Below are positions 8,096 to 17,357 of a stretch of DNA of 48,632 nt, in pieces. The stretch lies in the NCBI GenBank assembly GCA_946499275.1, contig CAMMRL010000014.1, positions 1 through 48,632 on the forward strand, read 5' to 3'. The DNA is from an uncultured Clostridia bacterium. GTDB lineage: Bacteria; Bacillota; Clostridia; Oscillospirales; Acutalibacteraceae. The notes below the pieces were generated by a model, which was not told the DNA's origin, did no database searches, and worked only from the letters and a program-made list of their open reading frames with translations. Both the position numbers and the translations under genes were made by a program. Within the stretch, counting starts at the first letter, position 1. Every line of letters begins with the position of its first letter.

Positions 8096-9794
8096 AAGTT
8101 ACCTGGAGAGGGCGGTGGATTCGGTGCTGGGGCAGACCCTCCAGGAAAAGGAGATCATCCTGGTGGACGACGGCAGCGAGGACGCGTCCCCGGCGATCTG
8201 CGACCGGTACGCCCGGGAATATCCCGGGCTGATCCGGGTGATCCACAAACCGAACGAAGGACTGGGCCTGGCGCGCAACACCGGCGTGCGGGCCGCGTCG
8301 GGGGAATATATCGCTTTCCTCGATTCCGATGATACGGTGGAGCCCGAAATGTACGAGGAGATGGCCCGCCTGGCGGACGAAGAGGGCTGCGACATTGTGA
8401 TGTGCGACGTGCGCATCCGTTATGTGGAGGAGGGACGAGAAACCGTCGTATCCTCCTACCCCCGCCGGGAAATCGACCTGTCCGACTACATCGCCAACGG
8501 CAATAATATCACCTACAGCGTCAACAAGCTGTTCCGCCGTTCCATCTGGGCTGAAAACCAGTATGAAAAAATGCTGTTCGAGGATATCGCGCTGATCCCC
8601 TCCCTGATGACAAAATATCCCCAGGTGGGCTATGTACCCAAGCCCTTTTACAACTACTACCGCCGGGCGAACACCATCTCCACCTCCTTTGTCGGCGATA
8701 TGGTGGACATCACCAAAGCGTTCCGCCTTTTTCTGGACCGGTGCAACCCGGCTTACCGCGAAGAAGCCGTCTACTGCGTTGCCAAGCAGCTGCAGTGGAA
8801 CATGACCAAGTCCCGCGTTTTGTTCCAGGCGGATTTTATCGAGATGATGCGGGAATATGAAAAGGATTTCCGGCTCAATCCCTTCATCGCCAAGGACAAA
8901 GCGGTGCGCCCCCTCCTCGATTTCCTCGACAAAGAGGTGATCCCGGACAACCTGATCTGCGTGCGTTTTGATTCGCCGGTTCCCGAGACATATCGGGAGG
9001 AGGTGCGAACCGATTTTCCTCGTGCCCGTCTTATGGAAGCGGGGCGGGACTATTTCCCGCCGGACACGCTCCCGGATACGGTCCGCCGCGCGCTTGAGGA
9101 TGGGAACACTCCCTATGCGGAGGAATACTACGCTCTGCGGATCCTTTACGAAGAGGGCGGCATCGTGCTGCGACCCGACCGGCGGGCGAACCTCTCGCTG
9201 AAAAGGTTGCGGCTCAATCGGGCCTTCTTCGGCTTTGAGAATACGGAGGAAATCACGACCGGCTGTTACGGCGCGCTGAAAGGGCATTACGTCGTCCGGG
9301 CGCTGCTGGATACCTACGAAGCGGACAATATCTACAACCAGATGTATCTGCCACTGGCGGACCGCATCCGCGATTTCCTTCTCCTTCACTTCGGACTGAA
9401 GGCCAACGGGCGCAACCAGCTCCTCCGCCACGAGGTGCAGGTGTACCTGCCCAGCATCCTTGCCTACGACATGAAGGACGGAGACAACTGCTGCAAAAAC
9501 GTCGCTGTCCCCGTGCCGGAGGGATACGAGTTGGTCAGCGGCGACGTGCTGAAAATGTGGTCGGACCGCCTGCTCGAAAACTGGAACCTGTATAAGCATG
9601 CGCTGGGCAAGAAGCCGGAGTTGGCGAAGCCTGCCCCTGCCAAGCCGGCGGGGATTTCCCCGGAACGGTACCAGCGCGACCTAGACGAACGGATCCGGGA
9701 AGTGGTGGAAACGTACGAAAACTCCACCTGCTGGCGGCTGACCAAACCGTTGCGGGTAATCGGCGAATTTTTCCGAAAAAGGAGGAAGGCATAA
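8046..9794 (+). CDS. GT2 transferase fused to a degenerate GT32-like domain
   Basis: A 582-residue protein. Residues 1-250 are a classical GT2 domain: SVIIPVYQVESYLERAVDS, ILVDDGSED, AFLDSDDTVEPE (DXD) and LFEDIALIPSL. Residues about 300-480 look like a GT32/sugar-binding DXD domain, with YYALRILYEEGGIVL and FFGFENTEE, but the usual acidic triad after GGI is replaced by RPDRRAN, so the metal site appears lost. The tail (about 520-582) is Pro/Ala-rich, then an amphipathic basic helix that could touch the membrane. I chose ATG 8046 because GGGAGG precedes it and the GT2 core starts there; 48 upstream codons of the open frame are overlap with the previous gene. The second domain may be regulatory or acceptor-binding. 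Confidence 0.82.
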   Translation: MSQTIKVSVIIPVYQVESYLERAVDSVLGQTLQEKEIILVDDGSEDASPAICDRYAREYPGLIRVIHKPNEGLGLARNTGVRAASGEYIAFLDSDDTVEPEMYEEMARLADEEGCDIVMCDVRIRYVEEGRETVVSSYPRREIDLSDYIANGNNITYSVNKLFRRSIWAENQYEKMLFEDIALIPSLMTKYPQVGYVPKPFYNYYRRANTISTSFVGDMVDITKAFRLFLDRCNPAYREEAVYCVAKQLQWNMTKSRVLFQADFIEMMREYEKDFRLNPFIAKDKAVRPLLDFLDKEVIPDNLICVRFDSPVPETYREEVRTDFPRARLMEAGRDYFPPDTLPDTVRRALEDGNTPYAEEYYALRILYEEGGIVLRPDRRANLSLKRLRLNRAFFGFENTEEITTGCYGALKGHYVVRALLDTYEADNIYNQMYLPLADRIRDFLLLHFGLKANGRNQLLRHEVQVYLPSILAYDMKDGDNCCKNVAVPVPEGYELVSGDVLKMWSDRLLENWNLYKHALGKKPELAKPAPAKPAGISPERYQRDLDERIREVVETYENSTCWRLTKPLRVIGEFFRKRRKA

Positions 9795-10537
9795 TGCGCA
9801 CCGTCGCGATTATCCCCGCGCGGTATAATTCCAGCCGGATGAAGGGAAAGCCCCTGGCCGACCTCTGCGGCCGGCCGATGGTCTGGTGGGTGTACCGCGG
9901 AGTGCGGCAATCGCCAAAAATCGACGCCGTTTATGTGGCGACCGACCATGAAGGCATTTTCGAAACCTGTGGACAATACGGCATCCCCTGCCGGATGACC
10001 TCTCCCGCGCACCGCACCAGCACCGAACGGCTCTATGAAGTCGCCCGGTCGGTCCCCGCCGACGTTTACCTGTGTGTCAACGGGGACGAGCCGCTGATCG
10101 ACCCGGCGGTAGTGGAACAGGTGATCCCGGAGAGGCTGGAGGGCTTTTTCGCCGCCAACCTGATGACCAGAATCCACAGCCCCGCCGAAACGGTGGACAA
10201 CACCAACATCAAGGTGGTGACCGACCGGGAGGGCTATGCGCTGTTCTTCTCCCGCAGCCCGATCCCCCACCCGAAAGGAAGCCTTTCTTTCGATTACTAC
10301 AAGCACCTGGGCGTGCTGGCCTATTCGCTGGAAGCGCTCCGTTTTTTTGCCGAAACGGAGAAGGGGCCGGTTGAGACGGTGGAGGATATCAACGAGCTCC
10401 GGTTTGTCGAAAACCGGAAACCCCTGCGGATGATCCCGGTACAGGCCGGTTCCCTGTCGGTGGACACACCGAAAGACCTGGAGTATGTGCGGAGAATCCT
10501 GCAAAAGAAGCTGGAAAGCGGGGAAATCAAACTATGA
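9794..10537 (+). CDS. kdsB: CMP-Kdo synthetase-like cytidylyltransferase
   Basis: A 247-residue enzyme of the KdsB family, which joins CTP and a 3-deoxy-ulosonic acid to give the CMP-sugar. Visible family motifs are IIPARYNSSRMKGKPL (nucleotide binding), HRTSTERLYEVA (KdsB usually has HxSGTDR), VNGDEPLID (metal-binding acid), DYYKHLGVLAYSLEAL, and VDTPKDLEYVR at the end. Length equals typical KdsB. Kdo is best known from Gram-negative lipopolysaccharide, so the gene is notable in a Gram-positive-looking operon. The nearest partner genes are an aldolase-like protein and a HAD phosphatase. The ATG overlaps the previous TAA by one base behind GGAGG. It could instead activate another octulosonate or nonulosonate; the family is secure, the exact sugar is not. 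Confidence 0.88.
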   Translation: MRTVAIIPARYNSSRMKGKPLADLCGRPMVWWVYRGVRQSPKIDAVYVATDHEGIFETCGQYGIPCRMTSPAHRTSTERLYEVARSVPADVYLCVNGDEPLIDPAVVEQVIPERLEGFFAANLMTRIHSPAETVDNTNIKVVTDREGYALFFSRSPIPHPKGSLSFDYYKHLGVLAYSLEALRFFAETEKGPVETVEDINELRFVENRKPLRMIPVQAGSLSVDTPKDLEYVRRILQKKLESGEIKL

Positions 10538-12156
10538 GCATTCAAATCTTGGACTGCACCCTCCGGGACGGGGGATATATCAACGACTGGGATTTCGGCC
10601 GGAAAGCCATCGTTTCCATCTTGGACAAGCTGGAAAGCGCCCACATCGATATCATCGAATGCGGCTTTCTGACCGGCATGGTCCACGACCCGGAACGTTC
10701 CCTCTACGGCAGCGTCGCCGACATTGAGACGGTGCTGCCCCGGCGGAAGCGGGAATCCATGTACGTCGCCATGATCGCCATCGGGGAAAAGGAGCTGCAT
10801 CCCGCCAAATTGGCCCCCTACGATGGGAAGAGCATCGAGGGGATCCGCCTGACCTTTCACCAGGATGAAATCGAACAGGCGGTGGAATGGGCAAAGATCA
10901 TCATGGACAAAGGCTATAAAGTGTTCATGCAGCCGGTCGGCACCGTGTTTTACACCGATATGGAACTACTGCGGCTGGTGGAAACCATCAACGCCCTGCA
11001 CCCCTACGCGTTTTATATTGTGGACACGCTGGGCAGCATGTACCGCAATCAGGTAACCCACCGTTTTTACCTGATTAACGAAAACATGGACCCGGGGATT
11101 CATCTGGGATTCCACGCCCACAACAACCTGCAGCTCGCCTTCTCCAACGCCCAGGTGCTCGGGAAAATCCAAACCAAGCGCACGCTGATCCTGGATTCCT
11201 CGGTATACGGCATGGGGCGGGGCGCCGGCAACCTACCCACCGAGCTGATTACCCAGTATATCAACAAAAATATCGTCTCCCGCTACGACGTGACGATGGT
11301 GATGGACATTTACGACGACTTCATTGCCGCCATCCGCAAAAAATACGAATGGGGCTACGCCGTGCCGTACCACATCGCTGCCAGCAACGTCTGCCACCCC
11401 AACTACGCCACCTACCTGCTCAACCGGCAGACGCTCACCATGAAGGACATTGAAAAGATCATTCAGTCGATCCCCGAAGAATATAAGGTGCTGTACGACC
11501 TGAAACTGATTGAGCGGCTGTACACGCAGTACCAGAGCAAAACCATCGACGACCGCGCAGCCGTCGCCCGGATCGCCGCGATGATCCACGGCCGGAAGCT
11601 CCTGCTTCTCGGCCCCGGCAACACCTTGGCGACCGAGTACGACAGGATCTTAGAATTTATCGAACGGGAAAAACCCTTGGTCATTTCCGTGAATTTTGTG
11701 GACGCCCGCTACCGCATGGACGCCTGCTTTGTCAGCAACCATAAGCGGATGGACGCCATCCGGCAGGAAATCCGCCTGCTGGGCGGCATCCCGCTGATCC
11801 TGACCTCCAATATCCCCTGGGAAGGGGAGGAGGACGGCGAAGAAAACCGCCTGTTTGTGGACTATGACCGCTATACCAACGACGACGAACGGGTGTCCGA
11901 CAACGCCGGCCTGATGCTGCTGCACCTTTTGCGCGAATGTGGGGCGAAGGAAGTCCTGCTCGCCGGGTTCGACGGCTTCCATTACCGGCATAACGGCAAT
12001 TATTACAGCAGCGAATGGAGCCTCAACCGGCGGGAAGAAAAAGAGGAAGTCGAGGATAAGCAAAACCGGATCCGCCGCCAGCTCCGCCTGCTGTCAGCAT
12101 CCATGCGGATCGCCTTCCTCACCCCTTCGGTATACGAACAGGATGGCGATCTATGA
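10534..12156 (+). CDS. DRE-TIM pyruvate-aldolase-like domain fused to a DUF115/GT42-like domain
   Basis: A 540-residue two-domain protein. Residues 1-330 are a DRE-TIM metallolyase barrel: LDCTLRDGGY (R11, D12), IIECGFL (E42), LGFHAHNNLQ (H194, H196, metal ligands) and SVYGMGRGAGNLPTEL, which is closest to the 4-hydroxy-2-oxovalerate aldolase branch (DmpG/BphI), enzymes that join pyruvate to aldehydes. Residues about 345-540 form a Rossmann-like domain: KLLLLGPGNTL, CFVSNHKRM, DNAGLMLLHLLRECGAKEVL and LAGFDGFHY, resembling the DUF115/Maf and GT42 sialyltransferase folds. Between a KdsB-like enzyme (ATGA-type overlap) and a HAD phosphatase, it may form the ulosonate carbon skeleton and perhaps also act in its transfer. 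Domain calls are from recognised motifs; the reaction is inference. Confidence 0.75.
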   Translation: MSIQILDCTLRDGGYINDWDFGRKAIVSILDKLESAHIDIIECGFLTGMVHDPERSLYGSVADIETVLPRRKRESMYVAMIAIGEKELHPAKLAPYDGKSIEGIRLTFHQDEIEQAVEWAKIIMDKGYKVFMQPVGTVFYTDMELLRLVETINALHPYAFYIVDTLGSMYRNQVTHRFYLINENMDPGIHLGFHAHNNLQLAFSNAQVLGKIQTKRTLILDSSVYGMGRGAGNLPTELITQYINKNIVSRYDVTMVMDIYDDFIAAIRKKYEWGYAVPYHIAASNVCHPNYATYLLNRQTLTMKDIEKIIQSIPEEYKVLYDLKLIERLYTQYQSKTIDDRAAVARIAAMIHGRKLLLLGPGNTLATEYDRILEFIEREKPLVISVNFVDARYRMDACFVSNHKRMDAIRQEIRLLGGIPLILTSNIPWEGEEDGEENRLFVDYDRYTNDDERVSDNAGLMLLHLLRECGAKEVLLAGFDGFHYRHNGNYYSSEWSLNRREEKEEVEDKQNRIRRQLRLLSASMRIAFLTPSVYEQDGDL

Positions 12157-12797
12157 ATCAATGCGTTGTATTCGACATGGACGGCACGCTGGTGAATTCC
12201 TTTGAAGGGATTTTTTACGCCTACCAGTGGGCGTTTAAAAAGCTTTCAATCCCCTTCCCGGGCGAAGCTTTCGTGCGGCAGGCGGTGGGCGCCCCCCTTC
12301 TGCTGGTGTTCGAGAAATCCTGTGGCATGGATGGGGAAAAGGCCCGCCTGGCCGCCCGGCATTACCGGGAATACTACGCCGAAAAAGGCCGGTACCAGGC
12401 CGTCGTTTACCCCGGGATGGAGGAAACGCTGTGCACGCTGAAGGATGCCGGCTGCTTCCTCGGCGTGGCCACGCTGAAAAAAGAGGGCTTTGCCCGGGAG
12501 ATGCTGCGTTCCCTCGGACTCCTTCCCCACCTGAACGCCGTGTGTGGGATGGATGAACAGGACAGCCTTACCAAAGCCGGTTTGATCCGGCGGTGCATGG
12601 ATCATGCCGGGGCGGACACGGACCGCACCGTACTGGTGGGGGACAGCGAATTCGACGCCCTGGGCGCGGAGGAAGCCGGCGTGAGCTTTCTGGCGGTGAC
12701 CTATGGCTTCGGATTCCATAACCCGGAAACCCGGGAGCGCTACCATATCACCCGCTGGGCGGACTCCCCGGCGGATATCCCCCGGCTGCTGTTCTAG
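12153..12797 (+). CDS. HAD-IA phosphatase (Gph-like)
   Basis: A 214-residue HAD phosphatase with complete motifs: VVFDMDGTLVNSF (D8 nucleophile, D10 acid/base), VATLKKEGF (motif II Thr), SLTKAGLIRR (motif III Lys) and LVGDSEFDALGAEEAG (motif IV). The helical cap between motifs I and II is the C1 type of phosphoglycolate phosphatase and of N-acylneuraminate-9-phosphatase. It is the last gene of the operon and overlaps the aldolase-like gene (ATGA). In this place a KdsC-like job, removing phosphate from a ulosonate phosphate before CMP activation, is attractive but inferred. A housekeeping phosphoglycolate phosphatase is the alternative. A bidirectional hairpin terminator follows. Confidence 0.88.
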   Translation: MNQCVVFDMDGTLVNSFEGIFYAYQWAFKKLSIPFPGEAFVRQAVGAPLLLVFEKSCGMDGEKARLAARHYREYYAEKGRYQAVVYPGMEETLCTLKDAGCFLGVATLKKEGFAREMLRSLGLLPHLNAVCGMDEQDSLTKAGLIRRCMDHAGADTDRTVLVGDSEFDALGAEEAGVSFLAVTYGFGFHNPETRERYHITRWADSPADIPRLLF

Positions 12798-12832
12798 AAT
12801 TGGATTCCAGTACTACCCGATCGCAAGAAAAA

Positions 12833-12875
12833 GGAAAACCGGCAGCGGGATGCTGCCGGTTTTCCCTGCGTTTTT
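12833..12875. terminator. Bidirectional terminator between convergent operons
   Basis: The arms GGAAAACCGGCAGC and GCTGCCGGTTTTCC (12833-12846 and 12852-12865) are perfectly complementary around a 5-base loop. TTTTT follows after CTGCG on the + side, and A-rich bases upstream serve the - side. It lies between the + polysaccharide operon and the - tail operon and can serve both. Confidence 0.9.
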
Positions 12876-15353
12876 CTATTTCCAGTTGCCGATGGCAATC
12901 GCACTAAGAGTATATCCATAGGGTTCTGTTGATACAAAAGTGACCATCCGCACTTGTACATTCTCTTCCGTACTGTTTCCTACCGCGGTCCATACATAGC
13001 CGTTTGAATATACGTCTAAGGAAACCGTTGGATATGTAACAAATTTGGCGGGGAACGTCCAGTAATAATTGGTGCACACTTTCAATTCCGTTGTCCTATT
13101 CTCCCATGTTATCGTACCCATCGCTTTTCGACACCAGCAAATCATCCGGCCACTATGGTACTTCACATATTGTCCATTATCATTATTCCCCGTCTCCACA
13201 ATATAATCCGGAAGATCCTCCATAACATCCGTAGTGGTAAGGACGGACAGGCTTTGCCACGCGGCATACGTGGGATCAGCTATCACCGCATCTTTGCCAA
13301 CCGCCTTTTGGTCCTTCGGATACAGCCACCGGTAACGCATAGGTACCGCTCCGGAATCCCCGAAGTATATCTGGACTTGACGAAAACGGCCGGTGGTTCC
13401 CGCAGGCGACGCATACGACGACCGCAGCAGGCCTTCGGAATCCCGGTAACAGCCGACATAGAAATTATGTGCGCTGTCCTTGTCCACAGCGGCGTTAAGG
13501 CTTCCCTTCTCGCCCGCCCCGCTTTCGCCGCCGTAATGGGCGCTGGTCCCCTTGGTAATAAAATCGGCAAAATCACCGGCAATCGCATTGATGCCAATCC
13601 CCTTTTCCCGGATCGACAACAGGGCGGAATACCGGGGCACAAACCCACCCAATTCCGACGAGGCCAGAGAAAACACCGTGCGGGCCACCGTATCCTCGCC
13701 GATAATCTTAATCGCGTACGCCGTCGTCTCACTGTCCACAGCTATCGTCGTAGCTAGGGCATAGGAGTCCTTCCCCTGGGATGCACTACCGCCGTTTAGC
13801 GTCGCCAGAAGATTGGATTCGCCGTCGTAAATCCGGAAGACCGCATCATATAAGACGGCCGGGATCGTGCTGTCTTTCGCAAACTGGAAGGAAAGGGCGT
13901 ACTTGTCCACCGCCCGGTCGATCACTAGGTTGGAGATCACCGGCGGGTTGTATGAATGGAGTGTGATGCTCCCGGACGCCGTGCTTTGCGCCGACGTATT
14001 ATACGCCGTCTTCGCAATAATCCGGAACGCTACTTCCTGAGAAGCGGTGATGTTTCTTGTTGGATAGTTGTAGGACAAACCGGTCAGCCCGGTAGCTACC
14101 GTCGTCCAGGCGCCTTTGTTTGTCGACGTCTGCACCGAATACGTGATCCCGTCCGCGGTTCCGGTATTTTTGTCCACGGCAGCGGCCCACGTTAGGGAAA
14201 CCGGGCGGCGGTTAATTACGTAATAAGCTTTGCCGTTTATGGTGTATGTACCGGCCATCGTCATAATCCGGGCAGGCGCCGGCGCTACGCGAAGATCCAC
14301 GACGGCTTTGGCGGTCGATGTCTTTGTGGTGTTGTAGGCGTTTTTGGTAGACAGGGTAAAGCGGATTTCCCCCGTGTAGCCCGCGCGGCCGACAAACGCC
14401 TGGATATCGGAAAACCTGACGTACGGCCCCGAAGGATAGCTGCCGGACCGCCAGATGGACACCCGGATTGTGGTACTCGAACCCAATGCGGAACCGTTGT
14501 AAACCGTCACATCGCTGGAACTCAGCGTATATGTAAACGAGCTGTTTCCGTTTAAGTTGGAAGCGTTGGTCCGCACAATGTTGAAAGAGGTCGTGTTAAA
14601 CCCGATCGCGCCAATCGACGATATGGAGGCCGGAGTCATTTTGTTGCGCGTCAGCCGGTTGGACTGCTTATAGCTCCCATACGACGTTAAGCTGTCCCGG
14701 CAATATACGCGGAAAAACATATACTCCCCTTCCGCAAGGATCCCCGGGTTCACCAAAAAGGAGCGACCCGTTACATCTTTTTTCCAGTCCCATTGGGAAA
14801 CCCCGTTTTTGAACCATTCCGCCCGGTACAAAATGGTGTCCCCCTGCGCGTCGGAAGCCGCGCTCCAGCCATACGGCAAGGAGGTCACGTTTTCCCCCAC
14901 GATAATCGCGCTGTTCGTCGAATTGAACTGTGCCACAGCGCCCGAAGGCCAAACCGGCGCCGTGTTGCCGATGTCGATCGCCACTGTACCCTGGTATTCC
15001 GCCGATCGGTATTCGGTGTTTGAATCCATACAAATCGTGGCCGTAAAGGATTTGCTGGCGGCCGGCTGGCTGATCGTTTTCCAGCCGAAGTCGTACGACA
15101 GCGGCGAAGACCACTGGCTGGGGGTACTTTCTTTCACCATGACCCATCCCGTTGTCAAACCGGGGAATTTGACGCGCGACTGAATGTTAAATCCAAAATA
15201 GGACTCCCCGTTGACTGCCGAAACGCTAAGCTTCACCCGGACGTCCACCGTTGTCGACGTCCGGTTTTTCGTCTCATAGGTTGCCGAAATATATATGGTG
15301 GGGTCTTCGCTGCCCCACCGGGTGGACGACAGCATCGTTCCTGACGTAGCCAT
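12876..15353 (-). CDS. Phage tail fibre / receptor-binding protein (DUF859-like)
   Basis: An 825-residue structural protein, last in the tail operon, where siphoviruses place the receptor-binding protein. It is rich in Ser/Thr and Tyr beta-strand sequence with repeated immunoglobulin or fibronectin-like modules (for example residues 150-270, SDAQGDTILYRAEWF and FFRVYCRDS). A phage-type collar region (IREKGIGINAIAGDF) precedes the C-terminal tip (ENRTTELKVCTNYYWTFPAK). It resembles the siphovirus DUF859 proteins as I remember them. The start ATG 15353 follows GGGAGG only a few bases after the previous gene's stop. Its job would be binding a surface glycan or protein of the target cell. Confidence 0.72.
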   Translation of the reverse strand: MATSGTMLSSTRWGSEDPTIYISATYETKNRTSTTVDVRVKLSVSAVNGESYFGFNIQSRVKFPGLTTGWVMVKESTPSQWSSPLSYDFGWKTISQPAASKSFTATICMDSNTEYRSAEYQGTVAIDIGNTAPVWPSGAVAQFNSTNSAIIVGENVTSLPYGWSAASDAQGDTILYRAEWFKNGVSQWDWKKDVTGRSFLVNPGILAEGEYMFFRVYCRDSLTSYGSYKQSNRLTRNKMTPASISSIGAIGFNTTSFNIVRTNASNLNGNSSFTYTLSSSDVTVYNGSALGSSTTIRVSIWRSGSYPSGPYVRFSDIQAFVGRAGYTGEIRFTLSTKNAYNTTKTSTAKAVVDLRVAPAPARIMTMAGTYTINGKAYYVINRRPVSLTWAAAVDKNTGTADGITYSVQTSTNKGAWTTVATGLTGLSYNYPTRNITASQEVAFRIIAKTAYNTSAQSTASGSITLHSYNPPVISNLVIDRAVDKYALSFQFAKDSTIPAVLYDAVFRIYDGESNLLATLNGGSASQGKDSYALATTIAVDSETTAYAIKIIGEDTVARTVFSLASSELGGFVPRYSALLSIREKGIGINAIAGDFADFITKGTSAHYGGESGAGEKGSLNAAVDKDSAHNFYVGCYRDSEGLLRSSYASPAGTTGRFRQVQIYFGDSGAVPMRYRWLYPKDQKAVGKDAVIADPTYAAWQSLSVLTTTDVMEDLPDYIVETGNNDNGQYVKYHSGRMICWCRKAMGTITWENRTTELKVCTNYYWTFPAKFVTYPTVSLDVYSNGYVWTAVGNSTEENVQVRMVTFVSTEPYGYTLSAIAIGNWK

Positions 15354-15356
15354 TAT

Positions 15357-17282
15357 TTAACCTCCCACAATCACAAAATCAACGCCGGTATTCCCCTCTT
15401 CTCCCGCTTTCCGCTGGAGCTGGATACGGTCATACACAATCGCATTGTCGATTTCCAGGCTGGACTTCACCCGTAAGTCGCTCGCCGTTAGCGGTTCCGC
15501 CGTGGTTTTCCCATCCTCCCCGTAACGGATTCCCTGCGAAAGGCCGGACAAAACCGCGCCGTTTTTGTCCAGGAACTGCACGGCAGCCGTATAAGCGCCA
15601 TCTTCCTCCTTCCGCCCGGCCATCAGCCTGATGGCGGAGGGATAGGCGTCGTTCTGGTCATCCATATACTTTATAAGGACCGTTTCGCCGCTCAGTTCCG
15701 TACTGCCGTGGATTGTGCGGTTGGCGATCACACCATTGTCCAAATCGATCCGCACACTTCCGTCCTCCGCCTCAATACTTCCGGTTTTCAGGTATTTAGC
15801 CAGCACCCTCTGGGCAAACACGCTGCCGTCCGCAGTAATGCCGAACGTTTTGTATCCGTCTACTTCCGAATAAAACTTTTCCCCGTCAAAACCCCATATG
15901 CAGGACGGCGCAACATCGGAAGCCGGGTCGGTATCCTGTATGAGAAACTGCTTGATCGCCCCGGTCTCCTCGTCCCGGATCGCTTTGGTATAGAAGCCGA
16001 GCGAATTCACCACCGTGGAGAACTGCATCTGCATCATTTCGTCCATTGTCCAGATCCGGTCGTTCAGGTCTCTGGACGCGTTCATCGACACCTCAATAAT
16101 CTTTTTATTGGTCGCCGTCAGTTGTCGGTTCTCTTCCGCGGGTTTGCCTTCCGCAGCAAGGGAACAGCTTCCCCGAAACTTGAAGACATGCTTGGTGATA
16201 ATTGAATCCACTGTCCGCTCGGTACCGTTAACCGCGAGATGCCGCACCGGGTCTCCGGCCTGGATGGACGGATCGCCGATAATCCCTGTGGAATACGCTA
16301 AGTAAGGTGTACCGATATACATATCATAAATCCGCTGTGCCGTCTCCGCAGCCGCCTGTTCCGTAACCAGCAGCGGGTTGGCGTCCACCGTAATGCGATA
16401 TCCCTCCTTCACCGGTTCGCTTTCCCCTTCTCCTTCCGGTTCTACCGGCGCGGGGAGGGATACTTCGTTGCCATACCCGTCCTTTACCGTGACGCCGTCC
16501 ACCCGGATCAGCCGGTCCGAAAAGGAAAAACCAGCCAGCCGGGTATCCGGCGTGGTTACAACTACTGAGCCGCCCGGTTCGCCGTCCGTTTCCCCTTCCG
16601 TGACAATATGATGACGGAAAAATTCCAGCCGCCCCATCCGGTCAAAACGCGCATTCATGCCAAAACAAGCCGCACAGTATCCCAGGAAATCCCGGCAGGT
16701 CATGTCGTCGGACATCACCTCGGTATCCAGGGGTTCGTCCAGCGTATCAAGCAGTTCCTGCGTCGCCGGCACAACAGTAAATCCATATTGCTGCCGGATG
16801 TTCTCCGCCAGTTCCTTCCCCGTCGTGAGGGAGGTGGTGATCCGCCGTTTCACCGGCGTATTCAGCACCACCATCCGATCCAGGCAGTTCAGCGGGATGG
16901 TGGACATCTTCTTCCCATCTTCCTGCACAAAGAACTCGCCCAGCGGGATATCCTCCCAAGTTTCCGTTTCCTCCCCTTCCTCCGGCTCCAAAAGCAGCCC
17001 CACATAGGCAAATACTTTGGCGCCGGCTAAGGACAGTCCGGAAAAACGATGGTCGGTGTTCTCCAGCGCAAACTGAAGGCTGTTGGAATACGTCGCCCCC
17101 ACATCCAGCATATCCGACCCTATAGACGCCTCTTCGAAGACGAACGACCCCAGAGTAACGTCGGTCTCGGTCAGTTGGATCGGTTCCAGTTCCGAATCGG
17201 GATGAACCGTCAGTTTCAGCCGCCATGTCCGGGCGTTGTTCTGTACCGCTTTTTTATAACGTTCCGTAGTTTGAACCGCCAT
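15357..17282 (-). CDS. Phage tail tip / hub-like structural protein
   Basis: A 641-residue soluble protein. The N-terminus (TTERYKKAVQNNARTWRLKL) and the following barrel-like part resemble baseplate or tail-tip proteins that close the tail tube; EDIPLGEFFVQEDGKKMSTI, LNCLDRMVVL and GKELAENIRQQYGF are hub-like. The C-terminal third (INNRTIHGSTELSG-like strands and the DLRVKSSLEID segment) looks like a fibre-attachment region. I chose ATG 17282 because GGAAGGAG precedes it; the longer frame adds ten residues with no ribosome site. It sits between a small tail protein and the tail fibre, the place of Tal/hub genes. No peptidase motif was recognised. Confidence 0.68.
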   Translation of the reverse strand: MAVQTTERYKKAVQNNARTWRLKLTVHPDSELEPIQLTETDVTLGSFVFEEASIGSDMLDVGATYSNSLQFALENTDHRFSGLSLAGAKVFAYVGLLLEPEEGEETETWEDIPLGEFFVQEDGKKMSTIPLNCLDRMVVLNTPVKRRITTSLTTGKELAENIRQQYGFTVVPATQELLDTLDEPLDTEVMSDDMTCRDFLGYCAACFGMNARFDRMGRLEFFRHHIVTEGETDGEPGGSVVVTTPDTRLAGFSFSDRLIRVDGVTVKDGYGNEVSLPAPVEPEGEGESEPVKEGYRITVDANPLLVTEQAAAETAQRIYDMYIGTPYLAYSTGIIGDPSIQAGDPVRHLAVNGTERTVDSIITKHVFKFRGSCSLAAEGKPAEENRQLTATNKKIIEVSMNASRDLNDRIWTMDEMMQMQFSTVVNSLGFYTKAIRDEETGAIKQFLIQDTDPASDVAPSCIWGFDGEKFYSEVDGYKTFGITADGSVFAQRVLAKYLKTGSIEAEDGSVRIDLDNGVIANRTIHGSTELSGETVLIKYMDDQNDAYPSAIRLMAGRKEEDGAYTAAVQFLDKNGAVLSGLSQGIRYGEDGKTTAEPLTASDLRVKSSLEIDNAIVYDRIQLQRKAGEEGNTGVDFVIVGG

Positions 17283-17357
17283 AAACACACTCCTTCCTCC
17301 CGCTGCCGCCACAGCCGGCCGTGACGCTTGTCCGGCCGCGGCGGCAGGTTATGCGAA

